A stretch of 39,215 bases of DNA from an uncultured Clostridia bacterium (lineage in GTDB: Bacteria > Bacillota > Clostridia > Christensenellales > UBA1242), in contig CALDMJ010000216.1 in NCBI GenBank assembly GCA_937914725.1, positions 1 to 39,215 of the forward strand, read 5' to 3'. Below are positions 8,447 to 20,300 of the stretch, one piece after another (position 1 is the stretch's first letter; each line of letters starts with the position of its first letter). The notes beneath the pieces are model-generated. The model saw only the letters and a list, made by a program, of their open reading frames with translations, had not been told where the DNA came from and ran no database searches. A program made the translations under genes and the position numbers.

Positions 8447-9292
8447 TCATTTTTTTGTAGTATTGTTGTCGTTTTTTGTAGGTATGTTGTCATTTTTTGC
8501 ATTTTGGGCTTCATTATTCGCATTCACGTCGACATTGCTTACATTTGAATTTTCTTGCAGCATTGCTTGCAATGATTGCTCCTCTTCAGGGGTGAGTTTT
8601 TCAAATGCTGCTTTGCTGAGGCAAATCTTCAGCTTGCCGCCTTTGTTATCTTGAACGCCTACTTGCAAGTCCTTAGTGGAATTATCATTGACAACTTTGC
8701 TATTTGTTTCTACAACATTGCCGTTTGGCGTTGCGGCGGCTTTCTTTCCCTTATTATTTTTGATTATCATTGCAATAAGATACCACAGGCATATGATTGC
8801 GATAATGCTGAATATGACGACAAATAAGTTGTTTTTGATGAACAAGAACAAAATCCCAACAACGGGTATTGCTAGATGCACTTTGCCGATAATTTGCGAC
8901 TGCGGCACTCTTTCGTTAGAACCCTCGCCGTTTGCGTCACCGTGCGTGATAAATATTAGTTTGCCTGTTTCTTCGTCAGTTTTTATTTCAATGACGCGGT
9001 GCGTAACCGAAATTTCGTCGGCGTCCGTTCCCCCGTCCGCGCTAGGCCAAAACATAACAACGTCACCAACTTTGATTTTTTCGGGAGCAATTGACTTGAC
9101 AAGCACGAGGCTGCCGGGGTTGATTGTTGGTTTCATACTAGGCGTTAAGACTACCGCAGGGCGAAAGCCGATTGCAAACAATATGACACATACTAATAAT
9201 AGCCCGATGAGCAAAATTGACAGCGCCCAATAAAAGTAATCGCGGACACGCATTTTCTTGTCACTAACGTTGTTTTTGTCTTTAGAATCCAT
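8447..9292 (-). CDS. sipW: SipW-type (ER-type) signal peptidase I
   Basis: 281 residues; ATG at 9292 preceded by AAGGAAG. The first membrane segment is at about 21-43. The catalytic Ser52 is in TPSMKPT, and His98 in SVTHRVIEI replaces the Lys of the ordinary bacterial enzymes, which marks the SipW/archaeal-ER class with a Ser-His mechanism. Box E-like HGDAN has Asp119. A second membrane region lies at about 139-178. After it comes a hydrophilic tail of about 100 residues, rich in Asn, Asp and Lys, which ends in IPTKNDNNTTKK; such an extension is longer than in Bacillus subtilis SipW (about 190 residues). The enzyme cuts secretory signal peptides at the outer face of the membrane; in Bacillus it processes TasA and TapA. 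Two TasA-like genes follow on the same strand. A promoter lies at 9315-9342. Confidence 0.88.
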   Translation of the reverse strand: MDSKDKNNVSDKKMRVRDYFYWALSILLIGLLLVCVILFAIGFRPAVVLTPSMKPTINPGSLVLVKSIAPEKIKVGDVVMFWPSADGGTDADEISVTHRVIEIKTDEETGKLIFITHGDANGEGSNERVPQSQIIGKVHLAIPVVGILFLFIKNNLFVVIFSIIAIICLWYLIAMIIKNNKGKKAAATPNGNVVETNSKVVNDNSTKDLQVGVQDNKGGKLKICLSKAAFEKLTPEEEQSLQAMLQENSNVSNVDVNANNEAQNAKNDNIPTKNDNNTTKK

Positions 9293-9314
9293 AAAAATAT
9301 CTTCCTTGTTGGTT

Positions 9315-9342
9315 ATTTTAACATTATTTTGTGCATTTTCAA
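9315..9342 (-). promoter_or_regulatory. Promoter of the sipW cassette
   Basis: On the minus strand TTGAAA (9342-9337) and TAAAAT (9320-9315) are separated by 16 bases. Transcription would start about 15 bases before the sipW ATG, close to the AAGGAAG ribosome binding site. Confidence 0.55.
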
Positions 9343-9450
9343 AACATTTTAACCCAAAATTTTAATTTTTACCGCCAAAACATAAAGGTTAATTTATTTA
9401 TTGCTGACGCGGTCAAAATGCTTATGTACCCCATAATATGGCGGGTTGCC

Positions 9451-9490
9451 CTTCTGGGAGATTTCTCCGCGTTGGTCGAAATGACAATAG
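9451..9490. repeat. Possible remnant of a dispersed intergenic repeat
   Basis: The stretch around CTGGGAGATTTCTCC (9454-9468) plus GGTCGAAATGACAATAG resembles the short palindromic repeats of the general form GGAGATTTCTC...TCGAAATGACA that recur in many bacterial genomes. Only one copy is in the window and it is partly degraded, so the call rests on memory of the motif. It lies in the 299-bp divergent gap between sipW and gltX, which otherwise holds only their two promoters. Confidence 0.35.
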
Positions 9491-9533
9491 AGATGAGTAC
9501 CTTACCATAAAAATAAGGTTAACATTTATATAG

Positions 9534-9562
9534 TTGACATTTGGCGCGTATTTTGTTATAAT
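9534..9562 (+). promoter_or_regulatory. Consensus promoter of gltX
   Basis: Perfect TTGACA (9534-9539) and perfect TATAAT (9557-9562) boxes are 17 bases apart, the strongest promoter in the window. Transcription would start near 9569, only about 23 bases before the ATG, so no room exists for a T-box leader. Confidence 0.85.
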
Positions 9563-9591
9563 GGGGCGTTGAAAAAAAGAGGTAATTTAGA

Positions 9592-11049
9592 ATGAAAAAT
9601 GAAAAAGATTATGTTGTAAGGACGAGGTTCGCGCCAAGCCCTACGGGATATATGCACATCGGCAATTTACGCACGGCTGTTTACTGCTATGCTATCGCTC
9701 GCAAAAATAAAGGCAAATTCGTTTTACGCATAGAGGACACTGACCGCAACCGCTATGTTGCGGATGCCGAGCAGGTCATTTACGACACGCTAAAGGTTTG
9801 CGGGCTTGATTATGATGAGGGTCCGCTTTGCCCTGGCAAATACGGTCCATATAAGCAAAGCGAGAGAAAGGAACAAAACCTATATATCGAATATGCAAAG
9901 AAGCTCATCGAGAGCGGTGACGCGTACTACTGCTTTTGTGGGCACGAGGAGCAGCACGACGAATGCGAAGACTGCGAACAAACGTTTGGTAAGTACGACA
10001 GGCGTTGCTTAAAATTAAGCCGTGAGGAGATTGAGGCTAATCTTGCTGCGGGCAAACCGTATGTCATTCGCCAAAAAATCCCTGAAGGCAAGACAAGTTT
10101 TGTCGATGCAATTTACGGAACAATTGAGGTTGACAACAGCGAACTTGAGGATATGATTTTGATTAAGTCCGACGGCTACCCTACTTATAACTTTGCAAAC
10201 ATCATTGACGACCATTTGATGAACATCACTCACGTTGTGCGCGGGTGCGAATATTTGTCGTCGACGCCAAAGTACACACTACTCTACAAGGCGTTTGGCT
10301 GGCAAGAGCCGATTTACATCCACTGCCCACACATTACAGATGAAGAACACAAAAAACTTTCAAAACGACTTGGGCACGCGAGCGTGAACAACCTACTTCA
10401 AAGCGGCTTTTTGCCGGAAGCAATTGTCAACTACATTTCAATGCTTGGCTGGTATCCTGAAAATGGTGTCGAAAAGTTTTCGCTTGCTGAATTTGTCGAA
10501 AACTTTGACTATCGCAGGGTCAACAAATCAAACGCAGTGTTTGACCTAGCAAAATTTAAGTGGCTGAACGGAGAGTATTACAAAACAATGGACTTTGAAA
10601 CATTTGCAAAGTTCATTGAACCGCAACTGCAAAAGCGCTTTGGCGAAAACGTCAATCACGCGGAACTTGCGGACTTGCTGCAAAAGCGCATTGAATGCTT
10701 TGACGACATTGACACGGTGCTTGACTTTGTAAATGAATTGCCAAAGTATGAAAATGACATCTTTGCAAACCAAAAACTAAAGGTGGATGCCCCACTTGCG
10801 CGCAAAGTTTTGGAAGAAATTACGCCGATTTTGGAGAATACGGAAGATTTTTCAAAAGAAAATGTGACAAACGTCATCAAGGCGTTTATTGAAGAAAAGG
10901 GTTACAAAAACGGGCAAGTTTTGTGGCCATTGCGCGCGGCACTTTCGGGCAAAATGTCCAGTGCGGGCGGCGCTTATGAACTATTTAATGTCTTTCCAAA
11001 AGCCGAGTCTATGCGCCGCTTGAAGGTCGCAATTGACGCACTACGATAA
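9592..11049 (+). CDS. gltX: Glutamate-tRNA ligase
   Basis: 485 residues, the usual length. It charges tRNA-Glu with glutamate in the cytoplasm. Class I motifs are clear: FAPSPTGYMHIGN with the HIGH-type His22-Ile-Gly-Asn25, and the KLSKR loop at 255-259. RIEDTDRNR follows the first motif as in other GltX proteins. A cysteine-rich insert (C114, C116, C125, C128, C139) corresponds to the zinc-binding region of the Escherichia coli enzyme (two Cys in CxC, then a later Cys) with two extra cysteines. The C-terminal anticodon-binding part ends WPLRAALSGKMSSAGGAYEL. The start has AGAGG nine bases upstream and a consensus promoter. It is a single-gene unit on the plus strand between two surface units, with its terminator directly behind. 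Whether it also charges tRNA-Gln (non-discriminating, needing GatCAB) cannot be read from the sequence. Confidence 0.97.
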   Translation: MKNEKDYVVRTRFAPSPTGYMHIGNLRTAVYCYAIARKNKGKFVLRIEDTDRNRYVADAEQVIYDTLKVCGLDYDEGPLCPGKYGPYKQSERKEQNLYIEYAKKLIESGDAYYCFCGHEEQHDECEDCEQTFGKYDRRCLKLSREEIEANLAAGKPYVIRQKIPEGKTSFVDAIYGTIEVDNSELEDMILIKSDGYPTYNFANIIDDHLMNITHVVRGCEYLSSTPKYTLLYKAFGWQEPIYIHCPHITDEEHKKLSKRLGHASVNNLLQSGFLPEAIVNYISMLGWYPENGVEKFSLAEFVENFDYRRVNKSNAVFDLAKFKWLNGEYYKTMDFETFAKFIEPQLQKRFGENVNHAELADLLQKRIECFDDIDTVLDFVNELPKYENDIFANQKLKVDAPLARKVLEEITPILENTEDFSKENVTNVIKAFIEEKGYKNGQVLWPLRAALSGKMSSAGGAYELFNVFPKAESMRRLKVAIDALR

Positions 11050-11096
11050 GTGAAAGACAACGCGGGCGACGACGTGCGTGGCAGCCTGCGATATAG

Positions 11097-11119
11097 GACG
11101 GTGTTTACCGTCTTTTTTT
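11097..11119 (+). terminator. Terminator of gltX
   Basis: GACGGT-GTTT-ACCGTC (11097-11112) is followed by seven T (11113-11119), 48 bases after the stop. The 314-base gap 11050-11363 holds this terminator and a second, shared one; the remaining bases after 11254 are AT-rich with nothing recognisable. Confidence 0.85.
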
Positions 11120-11217
11120 AGACAAAACATTGTCCATTTCGTCTCAACACAATTGCAGTTTCTATACTACAATTGCGGGTTATGTACTCAATATTATTGC
11201 AATTTGCATACTAACAA

Positions 11218-11254
11218 AAAAGAGCAAACAGCGGGGGCGCGCTGTTTGCCTTTT
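11218..11254. terminator. Bidirectional terminator between gltX and the giant surface gene
   Basis: GCAAACAGCG (11224-11233) and CGCTGTTTGC (11240-11249) form a perfect 10-bp stem. It is followed by T on the plus strand (11251-11255) and preceded by an A-run that gives U on the minus strand. It sits between convergent genes and serves both, 110 bases after the stop of the giant gene. Confidence 0.85.
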
Positions 11255-11363
11255 TGTTGTTAGAATAGACTTTATTCCATTTATGTTTATGAAAACATAT
11301 ACTATCAATATATAGATTATCGTTAATTCACTTTTTAGGACACTTGGGCGACATGTTGATAGA

Positions 11364-14300
11364 TTATGTTTCATATGTTGGAATGGCTGTTTTAGAGCCA
11401 ACTTTTTCAAATGGTTTCGCTCCATCCCAGTTATCTGTATGTACTACTGCCGAATCATCATATTCAGTAGTATTTGAATAAACCTGAGATACAACCCATA
11501 CTTTATCATCTGTTATTCTCCTTTTAGTGGCAAAATCAACCCACTTATCATCAAAATCGCCTAAGTACTGTTTGCACTTCGTATCTCCCTTGTCATTTCC
11601 GTCCAAAATCGATGTGCGAAAATTGCTTATTTGGTGAACGAAATTCCATTTATCCCACGCCCAGGATATAGAACCACCTATTATCCCTCCAGTTTGCCAT
11701 TCAGATAGTATGTCGGTGCCTTTAAAGGGGTCATCGATACTACCTTTTTCGTTTGTAGTAACGTAATAATAGAATTTTACTTCGGTTCTGTCAATATATC
11801 CTATATTATTCCCTTGTCTCCATTCTGCATAATAATTCCAACCTACCCTCCACCCAAATGTGCCCGTTACTTCCGAAGTACTCACAGTAAGGTTTAAAGT
11901 AGGAGACAAGCGTTGACGCTTTGCGACATCGTTCGGGCCTGCGTAAACAACATACTCTTGTGTACCCAATGTTTCTTTTGCAGCGTTAGACGGCAAAACA
12001 ATATAGTCTTTAATAGTTTTCCCACTTTTAAATGACAAAGCCCCAAATCTATTTTTAAGCGAAGTTTCATCCAATCGAATAAACAAGTACATATCCCATT
12101 TTTCATTACTCTTAGTTTGTGTTGCTCTTGAGTAGGTCCCGAGTACAAATTCATCTGGCCAGTTACTAGGAGAAACTGTGGAGAAAAGTAGTTCCTTTCT
12201 ATTCGAATTACTTACCATATTATCCGATGAACTTATGACTACTTCTTTAGTCGTGTGATCTTTTGCCACTGAGCGATATTGGACAAAATTCAAAGCTACG
12301 TCGCTACCGTCAAGTATAGGATTGATTCTCCCGCCTGTCACAAGCCCCTTAAAAGTATTGCTTGTACGCAAAACGTCGAATGAAGTATTCTTATTCCAAT
12401 TCGAGTACGCAACAGTATATTTGCAGTCGGATGCACGAGATTGCAAACTACTTTGGTTATTTGACCTATAGCACGTCGCTTCATTGACATAGAATTCGGC
12501 ACTTTCTTTGTAGGTATACCCGCCGATAGTTGGCGTATTTGTTGTTTTTACCTTGCAGTAATATGCCCCCGGAGCAAATGTTGTGCCTGTCGTGTTGGAC
12601 ATCAAACGACTGAAATCGGCATTGAGTTGTGCTTGTATGTCGGTAACAGTGCCTGTGTATGTTTTGCCTGTTGAAATGCCCGTCGCGGCATTGATAAGTT
12701 CAAGTTCAAATTCAAACGAACCTGCGCTTAGTGTACTTGATTCAAATTTGACACCGTCAGGGTCAGTGAGTTTTCCGACCTCGATTTTGAGTGTAACTTC
12801 ATTTGTGCTTGAAACTTTAATTGTAGCGGTTTTTATACCTGGTACAAACGGAATGAACACGCTTTCGGTTTCATAATCATCCGAATCAAAAATGTAGTCG
12901 TTGTCAGAACTAATGCAGACGAGTGCGGTATATGTACCAGAGTTTTTCACGCCGCTGAATGTGACAGTCGAGCGATATCTCACATCTTTATAAGAGAGTC
13001 CTACGCTTCCAGACTTTTCTCTTCTACTTTCTCTTTCAATTGAGTAGTACATACGGCTCGAATCATATAACCTTTGGACAACTGAGTCACTTCTATAACT
13101 TACATTGAGGCACTCAATTTCCGACTCACTATCGTTTAACACAAGTTCCGCATACTGAGGCTTGAACAATTTGTACTTGACATCAAATGTCCTACTATAC
13201 GAACTTTCGTCAAATTCGACGATGTCACTGCTGACCAAGTTTTCGTACCTATCATATACACCCAAAATTCTCATTGAGAAGTCGTAGCTGCCATAACTTG
13301 GGCTACCGCCAAGCAGGTCACCAATCATTCCTGTGGCGTTTTTAGCGTTGCGACGATAGAACACTGTCAAATCGTTGTTTTGCCCTGAAACAACATTGAT
13401 TGTTGTAGTTTTGCTATTTCCATAGTACTCAACTTCAATCAAAAGTGACCAATTTTGTCTTGCGACATATGCGGTTGTATTCAATGTATAGCGCGACATA
13501 ATTGTTCTTGCTAATTCGCTGCTGTTATTAAATTCGTACTCTGAATATACGTGACTACGATTGCCAGTTGTTGCATACTGCCCACCATAGTACTCGGACT
13601 CCGTGATTGCAAAGTTCGGGAAACCGATATATGCTTTATATGCAAATGAAATTTCGTCTGAATAGTCGGAATCCCAAATATATCCTCTTTCTTCGACGTC
13701 CACATACATTTTAATTTCTGTTTCGCCGACGCTATATCCGCGTTCGTCAAGTTCTTTTTTGACAAAATCATATGGAATGTACAATGTTGTTCCCATTTTG
13801 TACGGGACTACATCCGAGCGCCTTGTTGTGATTGTTCCGCTCGCGATACTCATTGTTGTTGTGTTGCTGCCATTTTGTGATAAATTAACAACAAAGTTAT
13901 ATGGGCTGTTTCCAAGTCGCATATTGACGATGTTTTCAATTCTTGAAAAGTTTGCAATCACAAAGCGTCGGCTGCCGCTATCATATGTGACATTTGGTTT
14001 TACAACCTTATCAAAGCGGCTTGCGTAGCGCGAAACTGAGTTAATTTCGGTCGAATCATAGATATATTCTTCCTTATTTTGCGCATTGGTGATTTTGCTG
14101 TTGTTGTATGCTGAGACGTATAATTGGTAATTAGCGTTCTTTTTCAATACGCCGTCATTGATGACGAATAGGTCAATATAGGCAACATATTTTTTTGTGG
14201 TCGCATCGTATGTGATGACGACTCCATTTGTGCTTGCAATGTAGCTCCCCTGCCATTTCAAAATCTCTATTTTATCCGTTTTTGAGTCACGGATATTTTT

Positions 14301-17300
14301 GTAGTACAGGTAATACTTTTGCGCTTGCGAATCCTGCAAGTAGGCGCGCAAGACGACGTTTCCGCTCATACTTTGCAAACCAGCGGTGCTTTGTCCTATT
14401 GTGTAGTGTAAATATGCAAATGAATCGTCCTTATTATCATTATTGTATATATATGCCACTACGTTTGAGGACGAATTTGCAGTTGCTTCATTAAAAGTTC
14501 CGCCTTGACTGATGCCAATTGATAGATTTACTGGAACAAGCGTCCCTTTCATAATATATGAAAAGTCAAATGGCTGTGAACTTTTTGTTGCGGACGCAAT
14601 TGGCAAATCGCGAATGAGCGCATTTGCGTTGCTTTGTTGGTCAAGTTCGCCAAGCGTTGTAATTGAAATTGCGTACTTATCAGGCAAGCCGCCGTCGATT
14701 AGCACGAGGAATGTCAGTGTGTTTGAATAACTTGTACTATTTTCACAAGGCACATATCTAAATTGCGAATAACTATAACTGCCGCCTGAAACAGAACGCG
14801 TATACAAGTCGTTGGCTGTTACAATTTTTTGACCAGCAATACTATTAACACCATATTCAATTTCATAGCATCTAACAATGCTATAGTTGCTGGCTGAGCC
14901 TGCAACGTATGCGGACGGGTCGGCTTTCAGCAACAAACTCTTTTTGTAGTTGCTGTTGTATTCGGTGCCGACGATGTCTAGTCTATAGGCAAAGTACTTA
15001 TTGTATTGCACATTTTCAAAGCTGAATGTGAAGCCCGCGACGTAGCCGTTTTTGTCGTAGACATTTGTGATTAGCGCACTTTTTACTTGGGCAAGTGTGA
15101 TGATGTAGTTATAAATAAACTCACTTTCGTCACTTTGCGCAAAGTTTTGCTCGCTGATTGAATTGAAATAGATGTTAATTTTATTATTGCTTGGGTATAG
15201 TTTACCAGTGATGTCGATATAGTAATACCCGTCGTTTTCACCGACCACTTTTTCGCCGAGTTTAACAGGCGCTTTAGTATCCTCATTGTACAATTGACGC
15301 TGATTTGCCCCGAGGTTGAACGACGGGTCACCTTGCGTGATTTTGTAGGCAACAAAGATTTGTTGAATATTCTTTTCAATGCCTGCATCCTCAAAATATT
15401 GCGGAATTTTGACCTTTATATACTCACTTCCGTCAATTTCGACAACGGACAAGTCACTTGGCGTGTTGATTTTGACGATATAGTTGTAGATCAATTGTTG
15501 CCCCGCACTTTCGAGATAATAGGTAATTGTTTCATCTGAGTCTGCTGCGGCTGCACCTGTTTTTGCCATACTCTTTAGCGTGAACGTGTAGTTTGCAGGT
15601 CTTTTCATAATTTGGTCGAAGATTTCTGCATTTTCCGTCGAACTAAATGTAATGCTTGTTTTGTTTTGAACGTTCACTGTTGGGATAACTAGCGAAGCGC
15701 CGCGGTTGTAGAGCCCGACGATGTCGAGTTGGTACTCGGCATTGTAGAATTTACTCAATTCCGTTTGCCACTCAAGCACGATTTTGCTCATTCTTGTTGT
15801 GGCGGTTGCTTGACGCACTTGTTCGCTGCCACTCTCATTGTCATAGACTTTGACTGCGACGGAGAGCGATGGCGCGCAATAGAATGTGTCGTGGTCCAAC
15901 GTTTGCGCATCACTGTCAAGCGTATAATTGTTTGCGTTGCCGAGCGCAGTCACGGTGTATGTGTAACGCCCCGGTTCGGCAAACTGCCAAATAATGTGGA
16001 GTTTGCCTTTGTTGTCGCTATACGCAAACGAAACCTTATTATATAGCGCAGTGCCGCTTAGCATATCATATATTCCGCTTTTGCCGACTTTAAAATCAAC
16101 GACATAGTTCATATAGGTTTTGTCATTTGGGTTTATTGTGTCCGATTTGCATTCGGATTGTCCCGTGATTGTCAATCTATAGATTGCATCAACATTATAG
16201 TTGACAACTTTGCGCAGTTCTTGGTCATAGTCAATGACGTTATCGACGTTTGTGATGACAATCTCGACGCCTTTCTTTGCTGAGTCATTGCCCGTCAAGT
16301 TAATATCGAGGTCCTTCACATCAAAAATTGGTGTTTTGATTTTTTTTGCAAACGCTTGTTTCGTGATTGTTACTGTTCCAGACTCGTAATAATATCTTGT
16401 AGGTGAGGCGTTGCACTTTAGGCTGACCGTGTTGTGCCCTGCAAACAAAATGTTTTCAACTTCATAATATAGATATCCGTTTTCGGCAATGATTTTGTCA
16501 GGTGTGAAGTCTTGTGAGTGCTTGCCGCCTTTAGTTTTGTTAGGATCTGTGACAACACCTGTTTCGCCGACGACACCTTCGGAAATTATTGTTACGTTGT
16601 AGGCGTCGATGATGCTATAGTAGTCACGAATGTGTGGGTGGATTGGCTCATCCCACTTTATATAATGTTTACCATCGTCACGCTTAACAAGTTCAAGACC
16701 TGTTGGCGTCATATACCTTAGGTAGTAGTCATAACGCAAGAAGTTGGTTTGATATACTGACTCTAGGTAGTAGCCTTGCTCGGCGGACTTTGCCTTGATG
16801 CTGATTGCACCTGTCATATAGATATTAAAGCCGTCCGCTTGCAGTAGTTCGACGAGCGAGAACGTGAGCGAAATTTTGCGCTCGCCGCCCTCGGTGCGTT
16901 CACTAATTTTCACGCGCGTACTAACATTAACTTGCGCAGTGCCGCCTGTCATATAGCCGCTGGCGGTCACCATTTCTCCGATTAGTTCATTGCTAAACGG
17001 TAGTGTCAAGTAATACTCACGCTGGTTAATGAGCAAAACATAGGTAAATTCGCTTGCGCGGTTTATATATGTTTCGGCAAATTTTACATCAAATGTGAGC
17101 CACATTTCTTGCATTTCAAGCCCTTCGTCATTAATCCTTTCTTTGCCTTCGGTGTCGATGACGAGGAGGCTGAGAGCCAATGTTTCGGCGCGCAATTTAT
17201 GGTCATAGGTGATTGTGACTTCCTTGCTTTCTTTCATCACAAAGTGGACTGTTTTACTATTGACAGTAAACGTTTTTTGATAACCGTTGATTTTTGCAAT

Positions 17301-20300
17301 AACGGTGTATGCACCCGGCTTGCTGTTAATGACACTTGTGACGTCGATTTCAAGCGTTGTGGAGTCATATCTTGTCGCGACGTATTTGTCGTAGGTGCTG
17401 ATTTGCTCCCCTGCTTCGTTGTAGAACGTAAGCGTGTACGTCAAATTTAAGATTTCGTCGCTAGTCATCCCATTGACTTCAAAGTCGTCAAATCTAAAGA
17501 ACTGTTTGTTTCTTTGGTCGTTGTGGTAGATTGTGGCATTTGTCAATGCGATAAACGCTGTGTCATAGTTATATTCGGCGTCATCAGATTGTGAACTGTC
17601 GATGAAGTGTTCCGTATCATTATTTCGCGTGATGACATAGACGATGTTGTCCCCGCCCCACAAGTGTTTTGTGATGTCGATGCCTGTTGTCGATGAAGAA
17701 TGCGCGATTTTGACGATTGAACCATTGTTGAGGTATACTTCGTAGTATAGATTCTTTAAGTATCCGCTTGCATAAACATAATTTAGTTCAGTCACTTTAT
17801 CAAAATCAAGCAAAACCTTGTCGCCGCTTTCGTAGATGCGCAAATTTTTGACGGCGTCAAGTTTGATAACGACGTCGTATGTTTCAATAGCGGCGTCTTT
17901 TGACTCGTCAAATGCGCCGTTTGCGCTAGCATAGACGTAGATGCGCCAAGCACCTGCCTCGCATACAATGTCGGTGAGGTCGCGGGTCATTGTGTTGATG
18001 TCGGGGATTTCTTCCGCCAAAATTTCTTCGCCGTCGAGGATATAGTAGACTACGATTTTGTATGTTTGCACTCCCAATGTTACGCGATTTGCACTAGCAA
18101 GTGCGCTGAACGCTTCAAAGTTTTGCGGCGCTGACCACGATGCTATTAGGTTTGTTCCGCTGTCCGAGAGCACAAAACTTGTTGGTGCAGAGAACTGCAA
18201 AGTGTAATCGAACTTGTAAAGTGTTGAGTCACTGTTTGAGAGCCCGTAGACTGAATCGGTTGCGATGAGTCTAATTTCATAGTCGTCTTTTGGCATTTTG
18301 TTTTGGAAAAGTGCGGATATGTCGTACTTTTCTTGTCCCGCAGGCAATGTTGAAACCTTGGCGTTGTCAATCCAAAGTTCATAACTTGTTGCAAAGTCGA
18401 CTTGACGGAACGACAGCCAAATGTGGTAGTTTGTGCCGTCCGCAATTTGCGTTTTGTCGTCTTGCTCAATCAATATATCTTCGACATTTTGGAGTTTGAA
18501 CGTAAAGTTTGACATTGCGGTGCTATAGTATGTATCGAGATAGTACGCACCGAGGTCGCCGACTATTCTAAGGACAAATAGGTTTTTACCGCCGATATTC
18601 AAGAATTTTGCATTGATGTCGATATATCCGCTTGAGTAGGCAAACGTTTCGCCATTTTCAAGGTACAACTGACTGTTGATACGCAAGGAATATAGACTTG
18701 CGGTGCTAATTTCACTAAATCTCAATCTCACGAACGGTGTATTGCCGATTTGAGATGCCGACAAACTTGGATCGTCGTGAATGTGGTAGTTTGTAAACTC
18801 ATAAGGTTCACTTTCCGCACTTTCGAGGCTTGACCTTGTTTCGGCGACCTTGATTGTGGCAAGGTACACGCCGCCGTCGATGTATTTCAACACGTCCGTT
18901 ATATCTGCGGTGCAGTTGCCGTTAGATATATCAAGGTCATTGACGGAAAGCTCGATTGTTTTGATTTCGGTTTTCGCTTCGTCATTTGAATAGAACTTAA
19001 TGATATATTTTTCCGCGCCACTGACTTGCCCAAATTTTGCGTAGTAACTTAGTGTTGTTGGGTATTCATCGATATTATATTCGTAGACAATTTCAAGCCC
19101 GAGCGGCACTTCAAACTGCCCTTTATAGCGGTAAGTAGCATATTTTGTATATGTGCTTTCGCCTGTGATATATGCGCCGTCGCCGTTGGTTTTTGCCCAA
19201 ACGGTGTATGTGCCATAACCATTATTCGGGTCTTTGAACAAATTAATGAGGTCAAAATACGTCTTGTTTGTTGTATATTCACCAACAAATGCACCGTCCT
19301 TTTCAACTTTGACTCCATACATTTTTGCGCCTTCAACTTCATTCCACTGCGCATAAATGCGAGTTGCGAGTGTGGCAACATCACCGTTTGAAATAATTTC
19401 AACCCATTCGACACCGCCAAGTTCCATACGGTTATAGTAATCTTCGCTTTCGCCCCAATCACTGTCTTTGTGGTAGGTGTCGCCAAGCGCTTTTGCGCGC
19501 GCGGTGTAGGCGCCGTATTGTGGACTGCTAAAGTCGATATAGGCATCCGTATTTAATGTATATGTTTGTGTGAAACTATTAATTTTGAGTTCAAGTTCAT
19601 AGCCTGTAGCAAATGCAATGTTTGAAACTTGAATTCTCAAACTGCCGTCCACTTGCTTGATAAACTCAACCGTTGGTGCGCTAAGCGCGACAGTCCATTC
19701 AAAATCGTATTCCGTATTTGGTGATTTTGCGTAGACGACCTCCCCATTTTCGCCAAGGACTTCGTTTGCGCAAAGCTTGATGTTGTAAATGTCGTATTCG
19801 TCGGTAAATTCGTCAATCATTGCGCTGAATGTGACAATGATTGAATCGGCACCGATTTGCGCATTCACGTTTTCAACGTTGATGACAGCATTATAGATAA
19901 TTGCGCCCTTGCTTTGTCTTGTAACAAGCAGAGTATAATCTTCGGCATTGAGGACTTTGCTGAAGATAATTTCCAAGTTCTTGCTTTCCGTCATTGTTAT
20001 TTTTTCAATGATTGGCGCGGAAAGTTCGCTGCCGAGCGTTGACATATTGACAGTTTTTTCGTCCGAATTATTATAGTACGCGAGGTCGCGGATTGCAGCA
20101 GCCCTTTCGGTATCCGAAAGTTCGGTGCTGTCCTTATAATCTTGCACGCTATCAAATGCGCCGAGAATTGTTGCGACAACCTTATAATACTTTGCGTTTG
20201 CAAGACCCTCAATTTTAAATTCGGTTTGCTTGCTAATTATTTGGAGGACGGCTTCTTGCCCCTCTTCAATGTCGCTGTCGATACTATCGATTTCGTAGAA

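Noticed and set aside
9293..9591. Small RNA or tRNA in the sipW-gltX gap
   Set aside because: No cloverleaf or stable RNA fold with its own terminator was recognisable; the gap is explained by two promoters and a repeat remnant.
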